Source: Rhodoplanes serenus (lineage in GTDB: Bacteria; Pseudomonadota; Alphaproteobacteria; Rhizobiales; Xanthobacteraceae). Taken from it: a stretch of DNA of 54,756 nt. The stretch's first letter is position 1, and every line of letters begins with the position of its first letter. Where the stretch lies: contig CAMDDZ010000035.1 of the NCBI GenBank assembly GCA_945893145.1, positions 1-54,756 of the forward strand, read 5' to 3'. A program made the translations under genes and the position numbers. Below the pieces are notes generated by a model. That model saw only the letters and a list, made by a program, of their open reading frames with translations. It searched no databases and had not been told where the DNA came from. Positions 1 through 11,216 of this stretch are shown here, in pieces.

Positions 1-110
1 TGCGCCCCCTCACCCGCCCGCCGTCGCCCTCCGGGCTTTGGCGGGCGACCTCTCCCCGCCCGCGGGGAGAGGTGAAGAGCGCGTGAGGCAAGGTCCCGAT
101 TCAATTCGGA
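1..110. repeat. Intergenic palindromic repeat with strong hairpin
   Basis: Non-coding. A perfect 12-base inverted repeat (ACCTCTCCCCGC at 48-59 and its complement at 62-73) is separated by only two bases. Hairpins of this form, flanked by phrases like 'ccctcacccgcc', are common dispersed repeats in Bradyrhizobiaceae intergenic regions; that is recall, not a search. It lies just past the 3' end of the minus-strand gene ending at 122, so it could also act as a terminator or mRNA 3' stabiliser. There is no T-run after the stem on the minus strand, which argues against a classical intrinsic terminator. Confidence 0.6.
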
Positions 111-121
111 ACGATACTGCC

Positions 122-823
122 CTATGCGTGCGACAGGTGGTGCGCCTTCATGGCGGCGAGGGCTTCGGGGCTGCCGGAGATGAATTTCAGATAGGCGCCG
201 GCGGCTGCTGCATCGCTGGCGGCGGTGCCGACGCCGCCCATGAAGATGATCGGCCGTTGGAATTCCATCGGATATTCAAGGAAGGCCGCATCCGGCACCG
301 ACCTGATTTCGTGCTCGGCCTGCACCGCGAGATCGGCCTCGCCCTTGACCACGCGCTCGGCGTGGATCGCGCCGCCGCGGTTCGGCACGAGCTTGGCTTT
401 CATGGCGTCGGCGATGCCGAGCTTGCCCAGGACTTCCATCAGATGGACGCCGCTGATGCCGCCGGTCGCCGGGTCGGTGATCAACACGATCTTGGCTGCT
501 AGGAACGCGCGCTTGAGCGCATCCGGCGTGCCGGTGTCGGGGTGCGGCCCATTGGCGCGCACCGCAAGGCCAAAATCGACGCGGACCAGACGCACTTGGC
601 TGCCGGCCGCGATCTTGCCCTGCCGCTCGAATTCATCCGCGGCCTCTCGCGGCACCATGATGACGTCGAAGGCCTCGCCCGCCAGCACGCGGCGACGGAT
701 CGCGCCGGTCTCGACCACCGTGACGTTGAGCGCATGTCCGCTCGCGGTCTCGAACGCCGCCTTGGTGTCGGCGATCACCTCGCGCATGCTGTTGGCGGAG
801 ATGATTTTGATTTCGGCCGCCAT
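122..823 (-). CDS. ModA-like extracytoplasmic-type substrate-binding protein (orphan)
   Basis: The 233-residue product has the fold signature of the molybdate-type periplasmic binding family (SBP_bac_11): an N-terminal IKIISANSM strand, FDVIMVPREAADE near residue 55, an ITDPATGGISGVHL segment and a late FMGGVGTAASD segment. I chose the ATG at 823 because homologous-looking sequence begins with MAAEIKI; the frame stays open upstream but that extension looks non-coding. No signal peptide is visible from this start, which is odd for a periplasmic receptor, and no permease or ATPase gene is adjacent. It may be a cytoplasmic sensor or a receptor working with a distant transporter. The ligand cannot be read from sequence. 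Confidence 0.8.
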   Translation of the reverse strand: MAAEIKIISANSMREVIADTKAAFETASGHALNVTVVETGAIRRRVLAGEAFDVIMVPREAADEFERQGKIAAGSQVRLVRVDFGLAVRANGPHPDTGTPDALKRAFLAAKIVLITDPATGGISGVHLMEVLGKLGIADAMKAKLVPNRGGAIHAERVVKGEADLAVQAEHEIRSVPDAAFLEYPMEFQRPIIFMGGVGTAASDAAAAGAYLKFISGSPEALAAMKAHHLSHA

Positions 824-983
824 GCTTTTGGAAACTCCGCGAATGCCATCTGCATTGTAGCAATGCACCAGCGGGGCCGGCCAATGCCAGGGCAGGGACG
901 GCGATGGAATCGGTCCGCACGGACTCAAAACCGGTGGAAATACAAGAATTGAACTTGCGGCCGTTCCGGGACAGCCTGTTCGC

Positions 984-1187
984 ATGGACAGAGCAACGAT
1001 TCGCAGCAGGCTGCGGCCTGTTCCGATGCGGGAATCGGATGTCTGGTTCGCGCGCGCGGCGCGCGCCAGGCGGGTTGCCGCCATGCTGTCGCGCGTCGAC
1101 GCCGAGATTGCGCTGGCACACGCTGCCGAATGCGAGGCTGAGGCCATGCGGTGCCTGCGGCCGCAGCGCCCCTCGATCGCCGCGTAG
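984..1187 (+). CDS. Small hypothetical protein
   Basis: A 67-residue ORF with an Arg- and Ala-rich, mostly helical composition (RAARARRVAAML, then alternating Ala/Glu). It contains two Cys and no membrane segment. I do not recognise a family. No good ribosome binding site lies ahead of the ATG. It occupies most of the 438-base gap between the divergent binding protein and clpS. High GC makes chance ORFs common here, so this is a candidate only; the rest of the gap shows nothing I can name. Confidence 0.35.
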   Translation: MDRATIRSRLRPVPMRESDVWFARAARARRVAAMLSRVDAEIALAHAAECEAEAMRCLRPQRPSIAA

Positions 1188-1261
1188 GCGGCTTCCGCCA
1201 TTCTCGGCCCATGCTAGGCTAGCGGTGACGCCAGCCACGCACCGGGCTTGAGGCCAGTCCT

Positions 1262-1570
1262 GTGAGCACCAAGACCGTCACCACGCCGGGCACCAAGCTC
1301 AAGCCGAAAACCGAGCGGCCGAAGCTCTGGAAGGTGATCCTGCTCAACGACGACTACACGCCGCGCGAATTCGTGGTGCAGGTGCTCAAGGCCGTGTTCC
1401 GCATGAACGAGGACGAGGCCCACCGCGTCATGATGACGGCGCACCGGCGCGGCGCCTGCGTGATCGCGGTCTATACCAAGGACGTCGCCGACACCAAGGC
1501 CAAGGAGGCGACCGAACTCGGCAAGAGCAAGGGCTATCCGCTCTATTTCACGACTGAGCCCGAAGAGTAG
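1262..1570 (+). CDS. clpS: ATP-dependent Clp protease adaptor ClpS
   Basis: ClpS binds the N-terminal domain of ClpA and delivers N-degron substrates (destabilising N-terminal residues) to ClpAP in the cytoplasm. The 102-residue protein has the signature VILLNDDYTPREFVVQVLK (residues about 25-43), the MTAHRRGACVIAVYTKDVADTKA segment lining the N-degron pocket, and the usual short disordered N-terminus. Translation starts at a GTG. The pocket region (ACVIAVYT) departs from the usual GVCGVYT and the tail is TTEPEE, which resembles the second ClpS paralog (ClpS2) of rhizobia; that subtype call is inference. No clpA follows, so it is unlinked from its protease. The partner transferase gene aat lies about 9 kb downstream in this window. 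Confidence 0.93.
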   Translation: MSTKTVTTPGTKLKPKTERPKLWKVILLNDDYTPREFVVQVLKAVFRMNEDEAHRVMMTAHRRGACVIAVYTKDVADTKAKEATELGKSKGYPLYFTTEPEE

Positions 1571-1584
1571 CCGCCTGCTTGGAT

Positions 1585-1707
1585 TTAACGGCTGGTGACG
1601 AAAGCCGCGCTGATAATCACGGCGATGATTGCCACGCTGATCCCGATGAGAAGAAGCCGGCGGCCCTTCTCGATCACGTTGGCTAATGGATTGGGTCGGT
1701 TCGGCAT
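1585..1707 (-). CDS. Small single-pass membrane protein, 40 residues
   Basis: A short minus-strand ORF starts at the ATG at 1705-1707 and ends with TAA at 1585-1587, converging on clpS. The product has a polar start (MPNRPNPLANVIEKGRR), then about 20 hydrophobic residues (LLLIGISVAIIAVIISAAFV) and a short TSR tail. This is the classic layout of a small inner-membrane protein with a basic cytoplasmic side. No strong Shine-Dalgarno sequence precedes it. A 19-codon ORF (1712-1771, minus) lies directly upstream behind a purine tract (AAGGGGAG, 1772-1779), so a leader peptide or coupled translation is possible. Function is unknown. Confidence 0.55.
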   Translation of the reverse strand: MPNRPNPLANVIEKGRRLLLIGISVAIIAVIISAAFVTSR

Positions 1708-1920
1708 AAAGCTAGCGCCCGGCTCCGGGGAGCAATTGCGCGGCCTTGTTTCGAAACCGATGCACCGTCATCTCCCCTTACCGAGTGACATATAGGGTGC
1801 TGGACGGGCTTCAAACAGCTTCATTTGCCAGGAAGCTAAATTGTTTGTGATGGCGGCCGGCAATTGGGCGCCAACAGCCCAAACGCGAGACCAAATCGCT
1901 GCAAACCCGCACGATGCAAC

Positions 1921-2016
1921 CTAGCGCGGCATCCAGATCCCGATCAGGGCCGCGAGCGAGACGATGCCGAGAAACGCATTCATGCCGATCAGGAGCGGCT
2001 GGGGGATGCGCGGCAC
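1921..2016 (-). CDS. Small proline-rich membrane protein, start uncertain
   Basis: On the minus strand a frame is open from the stop at 2143-2145 down to TAG at 1921-1923. Read through, it gives a charged segment (FLKATRADRERPRP), a WRHRNPGPPPPQPDVP linker and a hydrophobic end (MNAFLGIVSLAALIGIWMPR). That progression looks like real protein rather than antisense noise. The long version has no ATG or strong start, only a CTG at 2107-2109. The coordinates given use the GTG at 2014-2016, giving 31 residues. Either a non-standard start is used, or the start codon has been lost. It is divergent from the DoxX gene. Confidence 0.4.
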   Translation of the reverse strand: MPRIPQPLLIGMNAFLGIVSLAALIGIWMPR

Positions 2017-2179
2017 GTCCGGTTGGGGTGGCGGCGGGCCGGGGTTGCGGTGGCGCCAGATGGCGGCGCCGGGCCGCGGGCGCTCGCGATCGGCACGTGT
2101 GGCTTTCAGGAAATCGTGATGGGCATTTTCGGCAAACTCCGGCTAAATGCCGCGCCGAAATCAAAGAGGGAATCCTGCC

Positions 2180-2578
2180 GTGCCGTTCGGACTGACGCCC
2201 CCCAACTACGCGCCTTACGTCCTCAGCATCCTGCGCATCGTCGCGGCGCTCTTGTTCCTTGAGCACGGCACCTCGCGCCTGTTCGGCTGGCCGAGCCCGA
2301 TCCCGACGCCGGGGTTCCTCACCATGTACTGGTTCGCGGGCGCGATCGAACTCGTCGCCGGCGTACTGCTGACGGCCGGCCTGTTCACGCGGTGCGCAGC
2401 CTTCGTGGCGTCGGGCGAGATGGCGTTCGCCTATTTCATCAGCCACGCGCCGAACGGGTTCTTCCCGATCGTCAACCGCGGCGATGCCGCGATCCTCTAT
2501 TGCTTCGTGTTCCTCTACATCGCCTTCGCGGGCGCCGGGCCTTGGAGCCTCGACGCGCTGTGGCGGAAGAAGGCTTGA
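2180..2578 (+). CDS. DoxX-family membrane protein
   Basis: A 132-residue integral membrane protein of the DoxX/DUF4870-like quinol-associated family. It shows four hydrophobic segments: YVLSILRIVAALLFLEHG, the MYWFAGAIELVAGVLLTAG segment, a third around CAAFVASGEMAFAYFI, and the last at AILYCFVFLYIAFAG. The family motif LRI.aaLlFLeHG..KLFG is recognisable with RLFGW here. I chose the GTG at 2180 because an AAAGAGGG ribosome binding site lies at 2163-2170; the longer ATG start at 2147 runs through that site. DoxX proteins are implicated in redox and respiratory membrane complexes, but the role of this one is unknown. Confidence 0.85.
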   Translation: MPFGLTPPNYAPYVLSILRIVAALLFLEHGTSRLFGWPSPIPTPGFLTMYWFAGAIELVAGVLLTAGLFTRCAAFVASGEMAFAYFISHAPNGFFPIVNRGDAAILYCFVFLYIAFAGAGPWSLDALWRKKA

Positions 2579-2702
2579 GACGGCGGCCGCGCCCGGCACG
2601 CCTTCAGCCGTTGCGGGATGCGCTGGAGGCCTGGAAGATTGCGGAGATTTAACCCAAGACCAGCGGGCTGACGGCGGGAAGCGAGCGGAGTATAAAGAAG
2701 CC

Positions 2703-2921
2703 ATGAGCCCGGCAGCGAAAGAGATTCTCGGCAAAATCGGGTCTTGGCCGGAAGAAGACCAAGAAGAACTTGCCGAATTGGCGCGCGAGATCGAGGCGCG
2801 GCGCACGGGCGTCTATGTGCTCAGCGATGACGAACGCGCGGCCATTGCTGACGCGCGACGTGGCGCATTCGCCTCGGATAGCGAAGTTGCCGTCTTTTGG
2901 AAGCGCCACGGGATCACATGA
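2703..2921 (+). CDS. ParD-like antitoxin of a type II toxin-antitoxin pair
   Basis: A 72-residue acidic protein (Glu/Asp-rich middle, about 20-55, ending FWKRHGIT) encoded immediately upstream of a ParE/RelE toxin. The two genes overlap by four bases (ATGA, 2918-2921), the standard coupling for antitoxin-toxin operons. The layout suits an antitoxin with a flexible toxin-neutralising C-terminus; I see no clear ribbon-helix-helix, so DNA binding is not shown. By family behaviour it should neutralise the toxin and may repress the operon. The assignment rests mainly on its partner. Confidence 0.75.
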   Translation: MSPAAKEILGKIGSWPEEDQEELAELAREIEARRTGVYVLSDDERAAIADARRGAFASDSEVAVFWKRHGIT

Positions 2922-3205
2922 GGGTCCGCTATCGCGCTCGGGCGCTGGCAGACCTTGACGACATTTTCCGGTATCTCGATCAGCGCAGCCCGACCGGTGC
3001 ACGCAACGTATTGCGCGCCATTCGCGAGGCCATCAACGACGTTTCCGAGTACCCGCTTGCGTCACCGCCAACGTCCGATCCAGACATTCGCGTGAAAATC
3101 CTTGGGCGCTATCGCTACAAGATTTTCTACTGCGCGGTGTCGACGGACTTCATTGAGATCATCCACGTTCGCCATGGAGCACGTAGGCCCTGGCTCGCGC
3201 CGTAG
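2918..3205 (+). CDS. ParE/RelE-family toxin
   Basis: The 95-residue protein has the ParE/RelE-fold layout: N-terminal RVRYRARALADLDDIFRYL helix, SPTGARNVLRAIREAINDVSEYP, and the strands KILGRYRYKIFYCAV and IEIIHVRHGARRPW. The final R-H-GAR-W stretch is the conserved end of the ParE group. ParE toxins act on DNA gyrase and RelE toxins cleave mRNA on ribosomes; the sequence fits ParE better, but the target is not proven. It overlaps its antitoxin by four bases. A strong bidirectional terminator follows at 3237-3267. Confidence 0.85.
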   Translation: MRVRYRARALADLDDIFRYLDQRSPTGARNVLRAIREAINDVSEYPLASPPTSDPDIRVKILGRYRYKIFYCAVSTDFIEIIHVRHGARRPWLAP

Positions 3206-3236
3206 AGGTGGCGGTTTGGCTGATGGCTCGACAAAG

Positions 3237-3267
3237 AAAAACGGGTGGCCATGGGGCCACCCGTTTT
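3237..3267. terminator. Bidirectional intrinsic terminator
   Basis: A 10-base perfect stem (ACGGGTGGCC, 3241-3250, with its complement at 3255-3264) has an ATGG loop. AAAA precedes and TTT follows, so both strands give a GC hairpin followed by T residues. It sits between the 3' ends of the convergent toxin gene and nrdJ and should stop transcription from both. Confidence 0.9.
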
Positions 3268-3289
3268 CATTCGAGATGTCAGCGGCGGC

Positions 3290-7042
<3,753 letters not shown>

Positions 7043-7723
7043 TGTTTTCTGCCCCTTAATGTATGTCCCGTCGGGGCCTCTGGAAGAGACACCGACACTT
7101 TAGCTCCCGGCTGGGCCAAGACCCACTGGGTTGCTGTCCTTCGACACTTGCGACACAGGTCGGCACCTTGGATCGGCACCGTTGGCACGTAGCGGCGGGT
7201 TCCTTCCCGGAACCCACGCAACGCGAACTCCACACCCGTCGGAACGATGTCCCGAGCGGGAAATCACCCAAAATCTCAAAAAATGGGATCCGGCGAGGAC
7301 CTTTTACTGACCGCCACCGGTCGACTGAGACGCTATGACAGACTCTTTGCACGCGTCAAGCAGTAGCGCCTGAGTCTGAATCAAATACTAAGTCTGGTAT
7401 CCGGCTGTGAACTTTGGGAGTTCTGGGGACGACTCAGGTGCGCTGCGGCAAGTATCCGTCAGACCGAACGGATTTGAAAAGCCCTGTTCGTCATCACCCC
7501 GTCGCGGCGCTGTCGCAAAACCGTTGTCAATCACGGCCTGGTTGAAATGCGGGTCAAAAATTACGTTTTTTCGTTGCCGGAACCCGCAGCCGTGACGGTG
7601 CCCTGATGCGGAATTTTCCACACCACCGCCGCGCGGCGAGCCGGTGCGGGCTACCAGCGAGCAGCGATTCTCAAAGCCGGATCAATTCGTTAAAGCAGCC
7701 GGCCGGTGATGAATAAGCACTGC
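7043..7723 (-). promoter_or_regulatory. Long upstream region of nrdJ with secondary structure
   Basis: These 681 bases separate the mscS stop from the nrdJ start; both genes are on the minus strand, so this is nrdJ promoter and leader. No ORF here looks like protein. Visible structures are a 7-base stem GGGTTCC/GGAACCC (7197-7203 and 7209-7215, 5-base loop) and an 8-base stem CCTGAGTC/GACTCAGG (7369-7376 and 7431-7438). A weak dyad ATAC-N8-GTAT is at 7385-7400. A promoter-like TTGACG-16-CATAGC reads toward nrdJ around 7334-7361. I looked for a cobalamin riboswitch and NrdR boxes and could not identify either with confidence. Confidence 0.4.
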
Positions 7724-8860
7724 TTATGAGACTGCGTGCGGCCGCCGATTCTCCAACTTGGAGATCTCGGTATCCCCAGGCCCCACCACCGCCTCCTGCC
7801 GGCTGCGCGGCAAGGCACGTGGATGCTCGGTTTGCAGCCAGCCGATCAGCTTCTCGCGCACCTCGCAGCGCAGGTCGGACAGCGCCGAGGCGTTGCGCGC
7901 GCTGACCAGCACGCGGAGCTGCAATGCGTTGGCGTCAGCCTCCCAAACCTGAAGCTTGAGCACCCGGCCGTCCCAGAGATTCGAGGCTTTGACGATCTCG
8001 TCGAGCTTGGCGCGGACTGGCTCAAGTGGCACCGAGTAATCGGCATGGATCATGACGGTGCCGATCAGCGCCGCGGTTTCCCGGGTCCAGTTCTGGAACG
8101 GCTTCTCGATGAAGTAGGAGAGCGGCACCACCAGCCGCCGCCAGTCCCACAATCGCACCACCACATAGGTCGCTGTGATTTCCTCGATAAAGCCCATCTC
8201 GTTCTCGACTACGACCGCGTCTTCGATCCGGATCGGCTGCGTAATCGCAAGCTGCACGCCCGCGATCAGATTGGACAGCATCGGCCGCGCCGCGAGCCCA
8301 ACAGCGATGCCGGCAATGCCGGCGGAGGCGAACAGGCTTACGCCGAGTTGCCGGACCGAATCGAACGACATCAGCGCGATGCCGATCGTGAGCACCACAA
8401 TCACAGTGTTCAGCGTGCCTTTGAGCACGCGGACCTGCGTGACGTGCTTGCGCGCCAGCAGGTTGTCTTCGGCCTCGAGGTTGAAGCGCCGCAGATAAAG
8501 CGCCGCCCCGATGTTGGTGGCAGCCAGCGTTATCCAGCCCACCATGCCGATGAAGCAAATGCGCAGGATGGCGGACAGCGCGCCGCCGAATTGCTGATCG
8601 AGCGGCGCCGCCGCCACGGCGATGTCGAGCGCCAGCAGCATCAACGCGAACCGGAACGGGCCTTTCAGTTGCACCGCCCAGGAGTGCAGATAGGGGTGAC
8701 GCGAAAACAGCAAGCGCCGCAACAGCGCCGCAACGATGCCATGGACAACGAGCGCGATGGCGATTGCGATGACGGCCAGAATGCCCGCGAACACGATGTC
8801 GGGAATGGCGGAAATCGTTTCCCTGAAATCGGTCCAGCCGGTTTTCAGCGCTTGCAGCAT
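7724..8860 (-). CDS. MscS-family mechanosensitive channel
   Basis: The product (378 residues from the ATG at 8860) has four to five N-terminal membrane helices, including DIVFAGILAVIAIAIALVV. The pore-lining helix is Gly/Ala-rich (SAGIAGIAVGLAARPMLSNL), and the conserved beta domain follows (IRIEDAVVVENEMGFIEEIT, then RRLVVPLSYFIEKPFQNW). MscS channels open under membrane tension to release solutes in osmotic downshock. A longer frame begins with TTG at 8926, but the added stretch runs into the promoter space shared with the divergent NDUFA12 gene, so I prefer the ATG. The pore helix and beta domain are intact. No operon partner is present. Confidence 0.9.
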   Translation of the reverse strand: MLQALKTGWTDFRETISAIPDIVFAGILAVIAIAIALVVHGIVAALLRRLLFSRHPYLHSWAVQLKGPFRFALMLLALDIAVAAAPLDQQFGGALSAILRICFIGMVGWITLAATNIGAALYLRRFNLEAEDNLLARKHVTQVRVLKGTLNTVIVVLTIGIALMSFDSVRQLGVSLFASAGIAGIAVGLAARPMLSNLIAGVQLAITQPIRIEDAVVVENEMGFIEEITATYVVVRLWDWRRLVVPLSYFIEKPFQNWTRETAALIGTVMIHADYSVPLEPVRAKLDEIVKASNLWDGRVLKLQVWEADANALQLRVLVSARNASALSDLRCEVREKLIGWLQTEHPRALPRSRQEAVVGPGDTEISKLENRRPHAVS

Positions 8861-8990
8861 GACGGTTGACTCGGACGCTCGAAGGCATTCGTTGACAACT
8901 CTACTGCCGCTCAGTCGTTTCGCCAAAGCGGCGTGGAGTGGGGTTTTGGTCCGCTAGACTTCGCTCGTACGGGATGGCAGAACCCAGCGC

Positions 8991-9401
8991 ATGAAGACCT
9001 TTTTTCTGCGCTTCTTCACTTGGTGGAACGGCCAGACCTTCGGTACGCAGCTCTGGACGTGGCTCTATGGCGAGCACGTCGGGCAGGACGAGTACGGCAA
9101 TCGATATTTCCGCACGCGGGGCCGCAAGATCGATCCCACCCTTGCCATGGAGCGCCGCTGGGTCATCTACAACGGCGAGGCCGAAGCCTCGACCGTGCCG
9201 CCATCGTGGCACGGCTGGCTGCACCACACCGTCGATGTGCCGCCGACCGAGGAGCGCTACACGCCGCGGCCTTGGCAGAAGCCGCACCGGGCCAATCTCA
9301 CCGGCACGCGTGCCGCGCACCGGCCAACCGGCTCGACTTTGGCGCAGGGCCGCAGGCCCAAGGCGACCGGCGACTACAAGGCCTGGACGCCGGAGCGCTG
9401 A
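8991..9401 (+). CDS. NDUFA12-family complex I accessory subunit
   Basis: The 136-residue protein matches the 17.2 kDa accessory subunit of NADH:ubiquinone oxidoreductase kept in alphaproteobacteria and mitochondria. Signatures are the aromatic N-terminus (TFFLRFFTWWNGQTFGTQLW), GEHVGQDEYGNRYF, RRWVIYNGEAEASTVPPSWHGWLHH and a Pro-rich tail ending YKAWTPER. It is expected to sit on the matrix-side (cytoplasmic) arm of complex I and aid assembly or stability. As usual in this group it lies away from the nuo operon. The next gene, a DUF2155 protein, follows on the same strand, an arrangement seen in related genomes. Confidence 0.95.
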   Translation: MKTFFLRFFTWWNGQTFGTQLWTWLYGEHVGQDEYGNRYFRTRGRKIDPTLAMERRWVIYNGEAEASTVPPSWHGWLHHTVDVPPTEERYTPRPWQKPHRANLTGTRAAHRPTGSTLAQGRRPKATGDYKAWTPER

Positions 9402-9560
9402 TCCGCCGCGGCTTGGCGGGCTTTGCCTTAAGTTTATTGCCGGATTGGCGATTTTGGCTCCTGCGGGGCCCTTGGCCGGCCCTTTCCCTGCCGTATTCCC
9501 CATGTTAACCGGGCGCATTCGTGCGGCGGCGAATCCGCCTGGGGCTAAGCAAAGCGGCCG

Positions 9561-10358
9561 ATGAATCGAGCCACCACAATCGTCCTGCTCGCTGCCGCGA
9601 GCGTGCTGGCGGCTGCACCTGCGGTCGCGCAATGGGGCTCGATCTTCGGCAACGACCCGCCGCGGCCGCCGAGCAATGTGCCGCGGGGCAATCAGCTTCC
9701 GCCGCCGCAGCCTCAGGCTGCGCCGCCACCGCAACAACCCCTTGGCACCCCGCGTCCGGTGCAGTCGCAGCCGCTGCCTCCGCCGCCTGGCGCCAACGTG
9801 CCGCTCGACACGAGGCCGATGGCGCCGCAACCCGCACGCGGCACGCCGGCCGCCACCGTACCGGCTGCTCCCGCGGCCCCCGTGCCGGATGAAACCATCA
9901 CCGAGCCGCCGGCACAGAAGATCGTCAATCCGACCGCGGTGTTCTCCGGGCTCGACAAGATCACCGGGCGCATCATCACGTTTCCTGTCCAGATCAATGA
10001 GACGGTGCGGTTCGGTGCCCTCGAAGTCACGCCGCGCGCCTGCTACACGCGCCCGCCGACCGAGGCGCCCAACACCGACGGCTTCGTCGAAGTCGATGAG
10101 CTGACGCTGCAGGGCGAACTACGCCGCATCTTCACCGGCTGGATGTTTGCAGCGAGCCCTGGCCTCAACGCGGTCGAGCATCCGATTTACGACATCTGGC
10201 TTGCCGATTGTCAGGGCGGCGCGCCTGCGGTCGCGCAGGCGCCCGAACCTCCGCCGGCCGCGACGCCACCGGCGCGCACGCCGCGTGCGCAGCCGCCGCC
10301 ACCACCGCAGCGCCGCACCCAGCAGCTGCCGCCACCCCCGCCGCCACCGGCGCGCTGA
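9561..10358 (+). CDS. DUF2155-domain exported protein
   Basis: A 265-residue protein with a clear signal peptide (MNRATTIVLLAAASVLAAAPAVAQ, cut after about residue 24). It then has a long Pro/Gln-rich low-complexity region to about 110 and a folded domain of about 100 residues beginning FSGLDKITGRIITFPV and including VRFGALEVTPRACYTRPPTE and VFDIW-like IYDIWLADC. This domain matches DUF2155, widespread in alphaproteobacteria and of unknown function. A second Pro-rich stretch ends the protein. It is likely periplasmic, possibly cell-wall associated given the extended linkers. It converges on aat with five bases between the stops. Confidence 0.88.
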   Translation: MNRATTIVLLAAASVLAAAPAVAQWGSIFGNDPPRPPSNVPRGNQLPPPQPQAAPPPQQPLGTPRPVQSQPLPPPPGANVPLDTRPMAPQPARGTPAATVPAAPAAPVPDETITEPPAQKIVNPTAVFSGLDKITGRIITFPVQINETVRFGALEVTPRACYTRPPTEAPNTDGFVEVDELTLQGELRRIFTGWMFAASPGLNAVEHPIYDIWLADCQGGAPAVAQAPEPPPAATPPARTPRAQPPPPPQRRTQQLPPPPPPPAR

Positions 10359-10363
10359 ACGCC

Positions 10364-11035
10364 TTAGCTGTTGGCGTGCTGCAGCGCCTCGACGCCCGTG
10401 ACGGGCCGGTCGAGCGGCAGCGTTGCGAAATCGGCTTCGCCGATGAGTGCGCCTTCCAGGAGCTTGTGATACTGCCGCCGCGGCACTTCGAGCGCGCCAA
10501 AATTCCGCAAATGGTCGGTCACGAACTGCGTGTCGAGCAAACGATAGCCTCCGGCCCGCAGCCGCGCGACCAGATGCACCAGCGCGACCTTCGAGGCATC
10601 GCGGGTGCGGTGGAACATGCTCTCGCCGAAGAACGCGCGGCCAAGGCTGACGCCATAGAGACCGCCCACCAATGTGCCGTTCTCGTAGGCCTCGACGCTG
10701 TGGCAGTGCCCGATGTCGTAGAGCTTGCGATAGAGCACGCGGATGCGCTCGTTGATCCAGGTGCGCGAGCGGCCGGGCTGCGGCTCGGCGCAGCCGTCGA
10801 GCACACCCTCGAAATCCTGATTGATGCGGATGTCGAAGCAGTCCGAGCGCACGGTGCGCGCCAGCCGCGACGATATGTGAAAGCCGTCGAGCGGGATGAT
10901 GCCGCGATGCTCAGGCTCAATCCAATAGAGCGCCGGATCATCGGCGCTCTCCGCCATCGGAAAGATGCCGCAGGCATAGGCCTTGAGCAGCACTTCCGGC
11001 GTGATCTCGACAAATGCGGTCTCGCGGCTCGCCAT
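10364..11035 (-). CDS. aat: Leucyl/phenylalanyl-tRNA--protein transferase
   Basis: Aat transfers Leu or Phe from charged tRNA to proteins with N-terminal Arg or Lys, creating N-degrons recognised by ClpS. The 223-residue protein has the family signatures: [19 protein letters not shown] at the start, [22 protein letters not shown], and the catalytic-core segment [23 protein letters not shown], followed by [23 protein letters not shown]. Length is normal. It is monocistronic, with a 181-base gap to the divergent membrane protein. In related genomes aat sits close to accBC, as here. Confidence 0.97.
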   Translation of the reverse strand: MASRETAFVEITPEVLLKAYACGIFPMAESADDPALYWIEPEHRGIIPLDGFHISSRLARTVRSDCFDIRINQDFEGVLDGCAEPQPGRSRTWINERIRVLYRKLYDIGHCHSVEAYENGTLVGGLYGVSLGRAFFGESMFHRTRDASKVALVHLVARLRAGGYRLLDTQFVTDHLRNFGALEVPRRQYHKLLEGALIGEADFATLPLDRPVTGVEALQHANS

Positions 11036-11216
11036 GTCGCGTGGGATTCCTTCAAAGAGGCCGTCACTCTAGCGCGACAGCACCGGACCGCAAGTCGAGC
11101 CCCTCGATATCCCCGCGCGCGCCGCGGGCGTTTCCTGGCGGGTGTTTCTTGATGGGCGTTTCTTGGCGCGCGTTGCTTGAACGGCCGCCGCCGTTGTCGC
11201 ATGTTGCCGCGGCGTC

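Noticed and set aside
1811..2806. 331-codon minus-strand frame across the DoxX gene
   Set aside because: It covers a convincing DoxX gene on the other strand and the small ORF at 1921; composition is Arg/Ala/Pro noise.
7043..7723. Cobalamin riboswitch before nrdJ
   Set aside because: No B12-box-like sequence or the expected set of stems could be identified by eye; the regulatory region is listed without that label.
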